This document shows positions 7,568 through 13,312 of a DNA stretch of 19,007 nucleotides, piece after piece. The stretch is from JAKLIN01 sp964544395. GTDB lineage: Archaea; Nanobdellota; Nanobdellia; Pacearchaeales; GW2011-AR1. The stretch is from the NCBI GenBank assembly GCA_964544395.1, contig CAZJAO010000010.1, positions 1 through 19,007 on the forward strand, given 5' to 3'. The notes beneath the pieces were generated by a model that searched no databases, was not told the origin of the DNA, and saw only the letters and a program-made list of their open reading frames with translations. Both the position numbers and the translations under genes were made by a program. Each line of letters starts with the position of its first letter. Within the stretch, counting starts at the first letter, position 1.

Positions 7568-7781
7568 GTTGTTTTCTCCCAATTATAAGATAATAAAGTT
7601 TAGACTTCTCTTCAATTTCCACGATAGATTCCGCAGTATATCCATTATTAAGAAAATATTGCTGAGATTGAGCTATTTCATCACTAAAAATATGGACTTT
7701 AGCTTTGTCTGCATGAGTTAATTCTTGCTTAACTTCTTTTTCCATATTTTCCAATCGTGCCCGTAAATTATTTCCGGTCAT
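7560..7781 (-). CDS. Unknown 73-residue protein inside the ribosomal operon
   Basis: Not recognised. The 73-residue product starts with a charged, probably helical half (LRARLENMEKEVKQELTHAD). It continues with alternating beta/helix-like sequence around HIFSDEIAQSQQYFLNNGYT and ends with a strand-like KLYYLIIGRK. It has no cysteines and no membrane segment. Its ATG follows the S28e stop with no gap (TAA then ATG), with a GGGAG about 11 nt upstream, and its end overlaps L24e. This tight packing on both sides shows it is a real operon member. A later Met at 7745 is a less likely start. In many archaea L24e directly follows S28e, so this is an insertion into a conserved pair. A ribosome- or translation-linked role is only a guess from position. 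Confidence 0.75.
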   Translation of the reverse strand: MTGNNLRARLENMEKEVKQELTHADKAKVHIFSDEIAQSQQYFLNNGYTAESIVEIEEKSKLYYLIIGRKQHA

Positions 7782-8102
7782 TTAACTGTAAACTCCCTTC
7801 GTAACTTTGGATTTAATTCTTCTTGCCTCAATTTCAGTTTCTCTGAGCATTAAAAAATCACCAATTCTAACAGGACCTTTGACATTTCTTCTTAAACTTC
7901 TTCCTGCATCCCTTCCTTGTTCTACTTTGGCTCGAACTTGAGTAATTTCTCCTCTGAATCCTGTTCTTCCAACAATTTCTTCAACAATAGCAGGAACGGC
8001 TTCTCCTACAATTTTCTCGCTTCCTTTTGAACCGCCTTGCTTCTTTTCCTGAGAAGTCTTCTGCTGTTGTTGCTGTGATTTCTGCTTATCTTGTTTTGCC
8101 AT
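7782..8102 (-). CDS. rps28e: 30S ribosomal protein S28e, extended N-terminus
   Basis: The conserved S28e core spans about residues 33-94: AVPAIVEEIVGRTGFRGEIT, then VEQGRDAGRSLRRNVKGPVR, and finally GDFLMLRETEIEARR. S28e is normally about 65-75 residues. This one has 106, because about 32 residues rich in Lys, Gln, Ser and Gly (including a run of five Gln) precede the core and about 11 (IKSKVTKGVYS) follow it. S28e binds the small subunit near the mRNA exit region. The gene lies 10 nt after L7Ae and directly abuts the next gene. No Shine-Dalgarno is evident, so translation may be coupled to L7Ae. Confidence 0.93.
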   Translation of the reverse strand: MAKQDKQKSQQQQQKTSQEKKQGGSKGSEKIVGEAVPAIVEEIVGRTGFRGEITQVRAKVEQGRDAGRSLRRNVKGPVRIGDFLMLRETEIEARRIKSKVTKGVYS

Positions 8103-8112
8103 GTGAATATGA

Positions 8113-8406
8113 TTACTTTAGATGAGAAATATCAACTTTGCCTGCATCAATTACTGCAATTGAAGATGTAGCCACAGGGAGTCCAGCAGCGATACCTAAT
8201 TTTTTCTTGTTATCAACCTCTACGCAATGAATTCCTTTTTCCTTGCACAAAAGTGGGATGTGATGAACAATTTCCTTTGGTTCAACATCTGCAGCGTAAA
8301 CAACTAATTTAGCTGTGCCTCTCTCTATAGCCTTGGTCACTTCATTGGTGCCCTTCTCAATTTTTCCTTCCTTTCTTACTTTTTCAATGATTTCGTATGT
8401 GTCCAT
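8113..8406 (-). CDS. rpl7ae: Ribosomal protein L7Ae, kink-turn binding
   Basis: L7Ae binds kink-turn RNA in 23S rRNA and in C/D and H/ACA guide RNPs, and is reported in RNase P of archaea. The RNA-binding signature KGTNEVTKAIERG is at residues 18-30, followed by LVVYAADVEPKEIVHHIPLL and the specificity loop region GLPVATSSIAV near 75-85. At 97 residues it is shorter than the usual 118-125 because the N-terminal helix segment is reduced. It is the first gene of its operon. Its 44-nt predicted leader contains a kink-turn, which suggests that it controls its own translation. The ATG at 8406 is the only sensible start. Confidence 0.95.
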   Translation of the reverse strand: MDTYEIIEKVRKEGKIEKGTNEVTKAIERGTAKLVVYAADVEPKEIVHHIPLLCKEKGIHCVEVDNKKKLGIAAGLPVATSSIAVIDAGKVDISHLK

Positions 8407-8416
8407 GTTAGTTGAT

Positions 8417-8432
8417 GAGGATTAGTATCCTC
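8417..8432 (-). promoter_or_regulatory. Second hairpin in the L7Ae leader
   Basis: On the minus strand GAGGAU-ACUA-AUCCUC forms a perfect 6-bp stem with a 4-nt loop. It uses the same GGAU bases as the kink-turn, so the two structures exclude each other. Confidence 0.55.
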
Positions 8433-8450
8433 CTAATTTAGTCATCGGAT
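8427..8450 (-). promoter_or_regulatory. Kink-turn in the 5' leader of the L7Ae operon
   Basis: Read on the minus strand the RNA is AUCC, then GAU, GA, CUA, loop AAU, then UAG, GA and GGAU. AUCC/GGAU forms the C stem, GAU is the three-base bulge with U at position L3, and GA opposite GA forms the tandem sheared pairs. CUA/UAG is the NC stem, with C-G as the 3b-3n pair. Every element of a canonical kink-turn is in the right order. The GAUGA also resembles box C. L7Ae, the first product of this operon, is the kink-turn binding protein, and autoregulation through such a motif has been reported in Sulfolobus. Confidence 0.7.
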
Positions 8451-8471
8451 AAAATATCCAGAGAAAAATGG

Positions 8472-8479
8472 TTTATAAA
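8472..8479 (-). promoter_or_regulatory. TATA box of the L7Ae operon
   Basis: TTTATAAA is centred 25.5 nt upstream of 8450. By the same geometry as the leaderless genes in this window, transcription should start at 8450, the first base of the kink-turn, giving a 44-nt leader. Confidence 0.6.
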
Positions 8480-8491
8480 ATTTGCTATCAA

Positions 8492-8713
8492 TCAAAACAG
8501 CCAGTTATTCGGTAGGTCACCGTCCAAATACCATCTATTATTTACTAAAACCATCTTAAAAATCTGCCCTGAAATTGCATCCTTGCAATATCCAAAATCG
8601 CTTGATTGATTTACAACTTCCAAATATCGCCATTGGCAGTACCCTTCAAAAGTTGCATGAGCTTCATAAGTTGTAATCACCTGATATAATATAAAACCTA
8701 TAAGAAATAGCAA
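8492..8713 (-). CDS. Small hypothetical membrane protein, second of an overlapping pair
   Basis: Not recognised. This open frame of 73 codons starts with a hydrophobic stretch (LFLIGFILYQVI) and continues with an aromatic, probably extracytoplasmic segment with two cysteines (GYCQWRYLEV ... FGYCKD). No ATG is available: the first usable start is TTG at 8713, and an in-frame stop lies three codons before it. It overlaps the end of the upstream small ORF by 16 nt. It may be a coupled small gene or the second half of one gene broken by a frameshift. Confidence 0.4.
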   Translation of the reverse strand: MLFLIGFILYQVITTYEAHATFEGYCQWRYLEVVNQSSDFGYCKDAISGQIFKMVLVNNRWYLDGDLPNNWLF

Positions 8714-8913
8714 TATAATTTATGATTAATTGGATTATTATTTGCCCCTGCTATGGGAGAATTAATTGCTATTATTGCCACAAAACAACCAGAAGAAGAC
8801 GTAAAAGAAAGATGATTAAGAAAAATCAAAATGCCAATTGCGATTAATAAAATAAGAGGCAAAATAAGGAAATGATTGATTTTCTTAACACTACTTACCC
8901 ACTCTCTTTTCAT
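8698..8913 (-). CDS. Small hypothetical membrane protein, first of an overlapping pair
   Basis: Not recognised. The 71-residue product has a basic N-terminus (MKREWVSSVKK) and a strong membrane helix (HFLILPLILLIAIGILIFL). A second, weakly hydrophobic segment with several Asn and Ala follows, ending in YCYFL. The ATG at 8913 has a TATA-like CTTATATA centred 25.5 nt upstream, so transcription is supported. The frame closes at 8698 inside the start of the next small ORF. Together the two frames would make one membrane protein of about 140 residues if a single frameshift joined them. Confidence 0.5.
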   Translation of the reverse strand: MKREWVSSVKKINHFLILPLILLIAIGILIFLNHLSFTSSSGCFVAIIAINSPIAGANNNPINHKLYCYFL

Positions 8914-8934
8914 ATTATAAAAACTGTCTTTTAT

Positions 8935-8942
8935 TATATAAG
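8935..8942 (-). promoter_or_regulatory. TATA box of the small membrane ORF
   Basis: The minus strand reads CTTATATA, centred 25.5 nt before the ATG at 8913, fitting a leaderless start. Confidence 0.45.
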
Positions 8943-8956
8943 TCTTGTGGGAATTT

Positions 8957-11071
8957 CTATTTTCTTTTTTTCTGAGGGCTTCTTTTTCTTATCGCATTAA
9001 TCAAAGTAATGTAAGCAACAACTATTCCCGATGTAATAATAATAATCATGAAATAATAAACTGCCCCCCCAATGTTAAAATTATTACTAGCAAAGGTGCC
9101 TACAGCATTAAATATATTCTGGAAAAAACTTATAGCCTCACTAGTAGTAGTTATGCATTGGCCATTATTGCAGCCTAATTGACAATTTTTAGAATTGATC
9201 CATACCTCGCTAGTACATATTTGTGAATTATTCAGGAAGCATCTCATTTTTCCATTGTTACATGAAAGATCTCCTGCAAATATACTATAATCTGAAAATC
9301 CTGGAGAGGCAGCAACAAAATAATAATACTGGGAGTCTTGTGAAATCAATGTTGTTGGAAGAAGGGTCCAACTTATCCCATTTATAGTAATATTCATATT
9401 TCTATACAGTCTTGTACTTAAAGGATCAAGATTATTTTCACTAAACCATGAAATATTGACTTGGAATCTGATTGTGACCTTTGCTATATTACTATCATTC
9501 AAGCCAGTTGTTGAAATAATAAATGCTTGATAGACTGAACCATTGTTTGAAATCTGTAAATCTGCTCTCGTGGGATGACTTATGGGTGCAATTGAAAAAT
9601 TTGCATTTGAAATTGATTTATTTGCCATTATTATTAATTGATTTACTCCTATTGTGCTAGGATTAATATTAATTGTAAAGGGTGCTCCAGAAGTTATACT
9701 TGAAATTGTTGTTGAAGCAGATGCTGCCGTGGCTGAATTACTAGTTGTGTAATTAAAACTCCCCTCAGGAGGCATACAAGACTGGGTTGTAACTGGTTTA
9801 CTTATAGTTGTTCCGCAAGAATTCGTATCTGTACATGTTCTAGTCTGAGTCCCAAGTGAAGAACAATCCCCCCAATTTCCACAACTCCAAGATTCTTGAC
9901 AGAATATATTATTAATCTGATTTATATTAGAAGCATTAAACTGATAAACCCTTCCACTGTTATCTGCAATATAAACATGATTACTCGAAATTGTTGGTGC
10001 AGAAAAAATTCTTCCAACAGTGGTATAATTTGCAATTTGTTGTGAAACATTAGAAGCATTTAGTTGATAAAAGGTATCATTTTCATTTCCAACAAACACG
10101 TTATTTCCAGAAATGGTTGCAGAAGTCCAACAATTTTCAACAAGAGTATTGTTAGTAGTATAATTTGCAATTTGTTGTGAAACATTAGAAGCATTTAGTT
10201 GATAAAAGACACAATTATTATTTCCTATATAAACAGAACCATTGACAACCGTAGGTGAGCCATAAAAATTTCGACTTCCCGTAGAATAGTTTGCAATTTG
10301 CTTAGAGACGTTTGAAGCATTTAGTTGATAAACAAAACCATAATAATCTATTAGATAAACATAAGGACTGACGACTGTAATTGAGCTGTCTAATTCCGGC
10401 GTACCAATACCAGTATACGTAAAGTTTGCAATTTGTTGTGAAATATTTGAAATGTTTAATTGATAAACATAAGTTTTAGTGCCTCCAATATAAATAAAAC
10501 CATTAGTAATATTAGGTGAACTAAAAGAATCATCAATTATTGCTGTGAAGTTTGCAATCTGCTGAGAAACACTTGAAGCATTTAGTTGATAAAGAATATT
10601 GAATCCACCAACATAAATAGAGTTGTTGAAAACTGAAGGGGTAGCCAGTTTACTATCAAAAGAACCTACTCGAAATGTATTATAATTTGCAATTTGTTGT
10701 GAAATATTTGAAGCATTTAGTTGATAAAAATAACCCGCATGATCTCCGACATAAATCGAATTGTTGAAAATTAGAGTAGTCATTCGCACTTTCCCACTAG
10801 CGGAATATATTATTGCAGATTGAGATAAGTTTGAAGCATTTAATTGGTAAATATTATAATCATCACTTCCAAAGTAAAGGGAGCTATTAGATATCACTAC
10901 AGAAGAATAGATTGCACCTGCGCCGGAAAAATTTCCGGTTGAAACAAAGGTAGCATTTGATAAATGCAAACAAAAGAGAATAAAGAATATGAAAAATGCG
11001 AGATAAAATAAATATCTATATTTATTTAAAAAGTTTGATGTAATAACTTTATCACTCACTTTTATATTCAT
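8957..11071 (-). CDS. Membrane-anchored surface protein: PQQ-like propeller, TSP1-like, PGF-pre-PGF-like
   Basis: This 704-residue protein has an N-terminal hydrophobic segment (about 20-38) acting as signal or anchor. Eight repeats then run over residues 52-388, each containing YQLNAS followed in most by NVSQQIANYT. This is the pattern of a PQQ-like eight-bladed beta-propeller. Residues 391-432 form a thrombospondin-1-like module (ESWSCGNWGDCSSLGTQTRT, with further cysteines). Residues about 440-600 match the PGF-pre-PGF type domain of archaeal surface proteins, ending in SPGFSDYSIFAG. A six-cysteine segment (604-639) and a membrane helix (about 670-692) with a basic tail close the protein. 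Nearly every blade carries an N-x-S sequon, so heavy N-glycosylation is likely. The cofactor-binding residues of true PQQ enzymes are not evident; a binding or adhesion role outside the cell is inferred. Its TATA box overlaps the Kae1 stop. Confidence 0.88.
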   Translation of the reverse strand: MNIKVSDKVITSNFLNKYRYLFYLAFFIFFILFCLHLSNATFVSTGNFSGAGAIYSSVVISNSSLYFGSDDYNIYQLNASNLSQSAIIYSASGKVRMTTLIFNNSIYVGDHAGYFYQLNASNISQQIANYNTFRVGSFDSKLATPSVFNNSIYVGGFNILYQLNASSVSQQIANFTAIIDDSFSSPNITNGFIYIGGTKTYVYQLNISNISQQIANFTYTGIGTPELDSSITVVSPYVYLIDYYGFVYQLNASNVSKQIANYSTGSRNFYGSPTVVNGSVYIGNNNCVFYQLNASNVSQQIANYTTNNTLVENCWTSATISGNNVFVGNENDTFYQLNASNVSQQIANYTTVGRIFSAPTISSNHVYIADNSGRVYQFNASNINQINNIFCQESWSCGNWGDCSSLGTQTRTCTDTNSCGTTISKPVTTQSCMPPEGSFNYTTSNSATAASASTTISSITSGAPFTININPSTIGVNQLIIMANKSISNANFSIAPISHPTRADLQISNNGSVYQAFIISTTGLNDSNIAKVTIRFQVNISWFSENNLDPLSTRLYRNMNITINGISWTLLPTTLISQDSQYYYFVAASPGFSDYSIFAGDLSCNNGKMRCFLNNSQICTSEVWINSKNCQLGCNNGQCITTTSEAISFFQNIFNAVGTFASNNFNIGGAVYYFMIIIITSGIVVAYITLINAIRKRSPQKKRK
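9908..10918 (-). repeat. Eight propeller-blade repeats, about 125-135 bp each
   Basis: The repeats encode YQLNAS at residues 75, 116, 161, 203, 248, 290, 335 and 376 (variants YQLNIS and YQFNAS). Spacing is 41-45 residues, always in frame. The first and last copies are the most diverged. Confidence 0.85.
10023..10208. repeat. Perfect 51-bp direct repeat within the propeller gene
   Basis: 10023-10073 and 10158-10208 are identical over 51 bases and 135 bp (45 codons) apart, i.e. exactly one blade. Other copies differ at several sites, so this pair looks like the newest duplication or a conversion event. Confidence 0.85.
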
Positions 11072-11092
11072 AAAATTTTTAACACTTAATAA

Positions 11093-11100
11093 TTTAAAAA
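11093..11100 (-). promoter_or_regulatory. TATA box of the propeller gene, over the Kae1 stop
   Basis: The minus strand reads TTTTTAAA, centred 25.5 nt upstream of the ATG at 11071. The box includes the TAA stop codon of the upstream Kae1 gene (11094-11096), so the two genes share these bases. Confidence 0.5.
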
Positions 11101-12098
11101 TCCTTTCTCCACGTCACTTCAACGTCATCGGTTCTTTGCCTCGGCTTGACATCTAAACTATCAAGTTCTTTAGGAGAAGTCTTTATTCCGGATTTAAACA
11201 AAATTTCCCCCGCATATGCAATCATCGCGCCATTATCAACAAGCAAAGAATTGTCCGGAACAAATAATTCTGTTTTCTTCAATCGCTCATCGCACATCTT
11301 CTTTGCCATTTCTTTCAATCGAGAATTGCAGGCAACGCCTCCAGCTAAAAGAAGTTCGGTCTTATCTGTATAAGCCAAAGCTCTTTCAGCAACTTCAATC
11401 AGCATTGGAAAAACAGTTTCTTGCATTGAGTAAGCCAAATCTTCAGAAGAAAATTTCTTTGATTCAACTTTTTGTTTTAAGTTAGTTAAAATTCCCGAGA
11501 GAGCAATATCCATTCCCTTAACAGTATAAGGCAGTTCAATATAGTTCTTGCTTTGTTCTGCAAGTTTCTGTACCTTGGGTCCTCCTGGAAATCCTATTCC
11601 CAAAAATCTTGCAAAATTATCAATGAAATTGCCGACTCCAATATCCAAAGTCTCTCCAAAGATTCGGTATTTTCCAGAAGAGTAAGCAATCACCTGTGTG
11701 TTGGCACCCGAAGCATAAAGCATAACGGGGTCTTTCGAGCCAGTGATTTTCCCAATTTCAAGATGCGCAATGCAATGATTGACCGGAACCACTGGTTTGT
11801 TCAATTTAAGAGAAAGCGCTTTTGTGAATCTTATTCCTTCCATCAGGCAAGGAGTCAAGCCAGGACCCTGCGAAAATGCAATTGCATCAATTTCTTTTTC
11901 CTTTATGCCAGCATCACTTAAAGCTTTATCATAAATATCGTTTGCTTTTTCCTTGTGGTGCTTCGCAGCTTCAGTAGGGATTATTCCGCCTTTCTCAGTT
12001 GTGTAAGTATCCTTGACATTTGCAAGAATTTTTCCGTCTTTAACAACGCCAATCCCAAATGTATGTGCAGTCGATTCAACTCCTAGAATTATTGACAT
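11094..12098 (-). CDS. kae1: Kae1, tRNA N6-threonylcarbamoyladenosine transferase of KEOPS
   Basis: This 334-residue protein is the catalytic subunit of the KEOPS complex, which transfers threonylcarbamoyl to A37 of tRNAs reading ANN codons. The ASKHA fold begins with LGVESTAHTFGIGVV. The metal-binding motif VNHCIAHLE supplies His108 and His112, and Asp288 in VDNGAMIAYAG completes the site. YASGANTQVIAY and LLAGGVACNSRLKE are further nucleotide-binding signatures. The length is that of stand-alone Kae1; there is no fused Bud32 kinase, unlike in Methanocaldococcus. No other KEOPS gene lies in this window. The ATG at 12098 is exactly 51 nt from the divergent phosphatase start, with one TATA box midway, so both are probably leaderless. 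Confidence 0.96.
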   Translation of the reverse strand: MSIILGVESTAHTFGIGVVKDGKILANVKDTYTTEKGGIIPTEAAKHHKEKANDIYDKALSDAGIKEKEIDAIAFSQGPGLTPCLMEGIRFTKALSLKLNKPVVPVNHCIAHLEIGKITGSKDPVMLYASGANTQVIAYSSGKYRIFGETLDIGVGNFIDNFARFLGIGFPGGPKVQKLAEQSKNYIELPYTVKGMDIALSGILTNLKQKVESKKFSSEDLAYSMQETVFPMLIEVAERALAYTDKTELLLAGGVACNSRLKEMAKKMCDERLKKTELFVPDNSLLVDNGAMIAYAGEILFKSGIKTSPKELDSLDVKPRQRTDDVEVTWRKDF

Positions 12099-12119
12099 AT
12101 CATTTATATTAAATATAGA

Positions 12120-12127
12120 TTTATAAA
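12120..12127. promoter_or_regulatory. Shared palindromic TATA box, Kae1 / phosphatase
   Basis: TTTATAAA is its own reverse complement. Its centre (12123.5) is 25.5 nt from the first base of both divergent start codons (12098 on minus, 12149 on plus). No second TATA-like box is placed as well for either gene. Confidence 0.6.
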
Positions 12128-12148
12128 GAATTTTACTCGTCTGTTTTT

Positions 12149-12724
12149 ATGAAGAATGTATGGGTAGTTTGTGGGATAAATGCTTCAAGAAGCCAGACAA
12201 TAGAACAATTTCTTAGTGAGAGATATGTCTCATCGCCTCAGATAAAAATCAGGTCAGCTGGATTGGATGTTGATATAATGAGAGAAGATGATAAACGTAC
12301 GCTTTTAACAAAAGAGATGGCTGAAGAAGCAGATATAATCTTTGCTTCAGACCACGATAAATTCCATAGAATAAGTGATATATTAAACAACCAAAGTATA
12401 GGAAAATTGCATCTACTAAGAATACCGGATGTTTTTCATACTCATAGAAATGCTTATCTCCCGGGTAAGGATAACTTAAGCTATGAAGAATATATGCAAA
12501 AAATTGAAAGTGAACCTGAATTTAAAGAACTCCTAAAATATGTCGATGAATTAAATCCTAAAGAATCTTCTGCATTAACAGAAGCGCTCTACGTAAAAGA
12601 ATTATATTCTGCTCATTTACCACCAAATAAAAGACAAGATAAAAAATTTCCTTTTCAATTGCTTTACAAAACCCTAGAATTTAGATTCCCAGAAATATCG
12701 GAATTAATCTCCGAAGCGAAGTAA
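12149..12724 (+). CDS. Low-molecular-weight protein tyrosine phosphatase-like protein
   Basis: The 191-residue protein begins with a CX5R phosphate-binding loop at the extreme N-terminus (VCGINASRSQTIEQ, Cys8 and Arg14), as in low-molecular-weight phosphatases and ArsC-type reductases. KIRSAGLDVD near 33-42 and ADIIFASDHD near 61-70 match the second and third structural elements. RIPDVF at 91-96 holds the likely general acid Asp94, in the style of the predicted phosphatases of COG4551. The family core is about 110-150 residues; the last 60 residues are an extra, helical, charged tail with no recognised motif. It may act on phosphotyrosine or another small phosphate ester; the substrate is not visible. 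It is leaderless and divergent from Kae1. Confidence 0.78.
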   Translation: MKNVWVVCGINASRSQTIEQFLSERYVSSPQIKIRSAGLDVDIMREDDKRTLLTKEMAEEADIIFASDHDKFHRISDILNNQSIGKLHLLRIPDVFHTHRNAYLPGKDNLSYEEYMQKIESEPEFKELLKYVDELNPKESSALTEALYVKELYSAHLPPNKRQDKKFPFQLLYKTLEFRFPEISELISEAK

Positions 12725-12734
12725 TAAAAATTTA

Positions 12735-12752
12735 CAAAAATTAAAATAAAAG
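12735..12752 (-). terminator. T-rich terminator after the 50-residue gene (candidate)
   Basis: The minus strand reads CCTTTTATTTTAATTTTT shortly after the stop at 12770. It follows a perfect 10-bp palindrome, GTTAATTAAC (12753-12762). The run lies in the 45-bp gap between convergent genes. Confidence 0.35.
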
Positions 12753-12769
12753 GTTAATTAACTGCGGAT

Positions 12770-12922
12770 TTACTTTTTTTTCTTTTTAGGCTTAGCCTTT
12801 GTACCTTTCTTTCTCTTTCCGCCTCTTGCCATAACAGCTTCACATACATTTCCTGCCCCATCAACATAGTAAAGATGTCCTGGTTTTCTAGTAATCACCT
12901 TATGAACAATAATTTTTCCCAT
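12770..12922 (-). CDS. 50-residue basic protein
   Basis: This very short gene has an ATG at 12922 and TAA at 12770. The N-terminal half reads MGKIIVHKVITRKPGHLYYV and then DGAGNVCEAVMARGG; the C-terminal 16 residues are almost entirely Lys/Arg with Gly, Thr and Pro. It carries the best Shine-Dalgarno in the window, AAGGAGG, 5 nt before the ATG. This supports translation and also indicates that the mRNA starts upstream, probably with the DUF192 gene 42 nt away. The basic tail suggests nucleic-acid binding, perhaps ribosome- or chromatin-associated. I believe similar short proteins (HKxxxRKPGxLYYxDGxGNVCEA) occur in other DPANN genomes, but the function is unknown. Confidence 0.8.
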   Translation of the reverse strand: MGKIIVHKVITRKPGHLYYVDGAGNVCEAVMARGGKRKKGTKAKPKKKKK

Positions 12923-12964
12923 TTTAACCTCCTTTTTGTTAGATGAATAAAAAAATCTAATCTT

Positions 12965-13312
12965 CTATTTAAACTTTTCTATATCGACGACGACATCTTT
13001 GTTTTTCTTATTGAGTGGTATCTCAACAAAAGAGGAAAAGTTTTTTTCAGGGCAAATAGTCAAAGAAAATGGTTTTACTTTTTTAACTTCAATGATTTTT
13101 CCATCGTCGCCAATCCAAATTGCGATAAAAGGAAAGAATACAAACAGCGAATGTATCGCAAGCCTTACTGGTCGGGAAAATTCAAATAATAAAATCTTGG
13201 CTTTTTCTTTTCGTGAGAACATTAAACCCGAAAATCTTCTGAAACCCCAAGCAACATGTGCTTCAATAGAAATTTTATTTTTACCAAAATTTAAAGATAT
13301 TCTTTTGTTCAT
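12965..13312 (-). CDS. DUF192 family protein
   Basis: This 115-residue protein has the landmarks of DUF192 (COG1430): an early strand pair (ISLNFGKNKISIEAHVA), then RRFSGLMFSRKEKAKILLFEF, where GLMF is the family hallmark. IHSLFVFFPFIAIWIGDDGK follows, equivalent to the family IHMxFMxFPID...D.xG motif, then IIEVKKVKPFS. No signal peptide or membrane helix is evident, so it is probably cytoplasmic. The family function is unknown. The gene overlaps the end of the metallopeptidase gene by 32 nt and has GGAG sequences just before the ATG, so the two are translationally coupled. Confidence 0.78.
   Translation of the reverse strand: MNKRISLNFGKNKISIEAHVAWGFRRFSGLMFSRKEKAKILLFEFSRPVRLAIHSLFVFFPFIAIWIGDDGKIIEVKKVKPFSLTICPEKNFSSFVEIPLNKKNKDVVVDIEKFK

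Noticed and set aside
7568..7582. TTG start for L24e, adding MGENN.
   Set aside because: L24e proteins start just before the CxxC, and a Shine-Dalgarno fits the ATG at 7567.
8429..8434. AGGAGG as the Shine-Dalgarno of L7Ae.
   Set aside because: It is 22 nt from the AUG, too far for normal use, and forms part of the kink-turn and the competing hairpin; masking by structure remains possible.
9908..10918. CRISPR-like or tandem non-coding repeat.
   Set aside because: The repeats stay in frame and encode propeller blades of 41-45 residues; there are no unique spacers of constant length.
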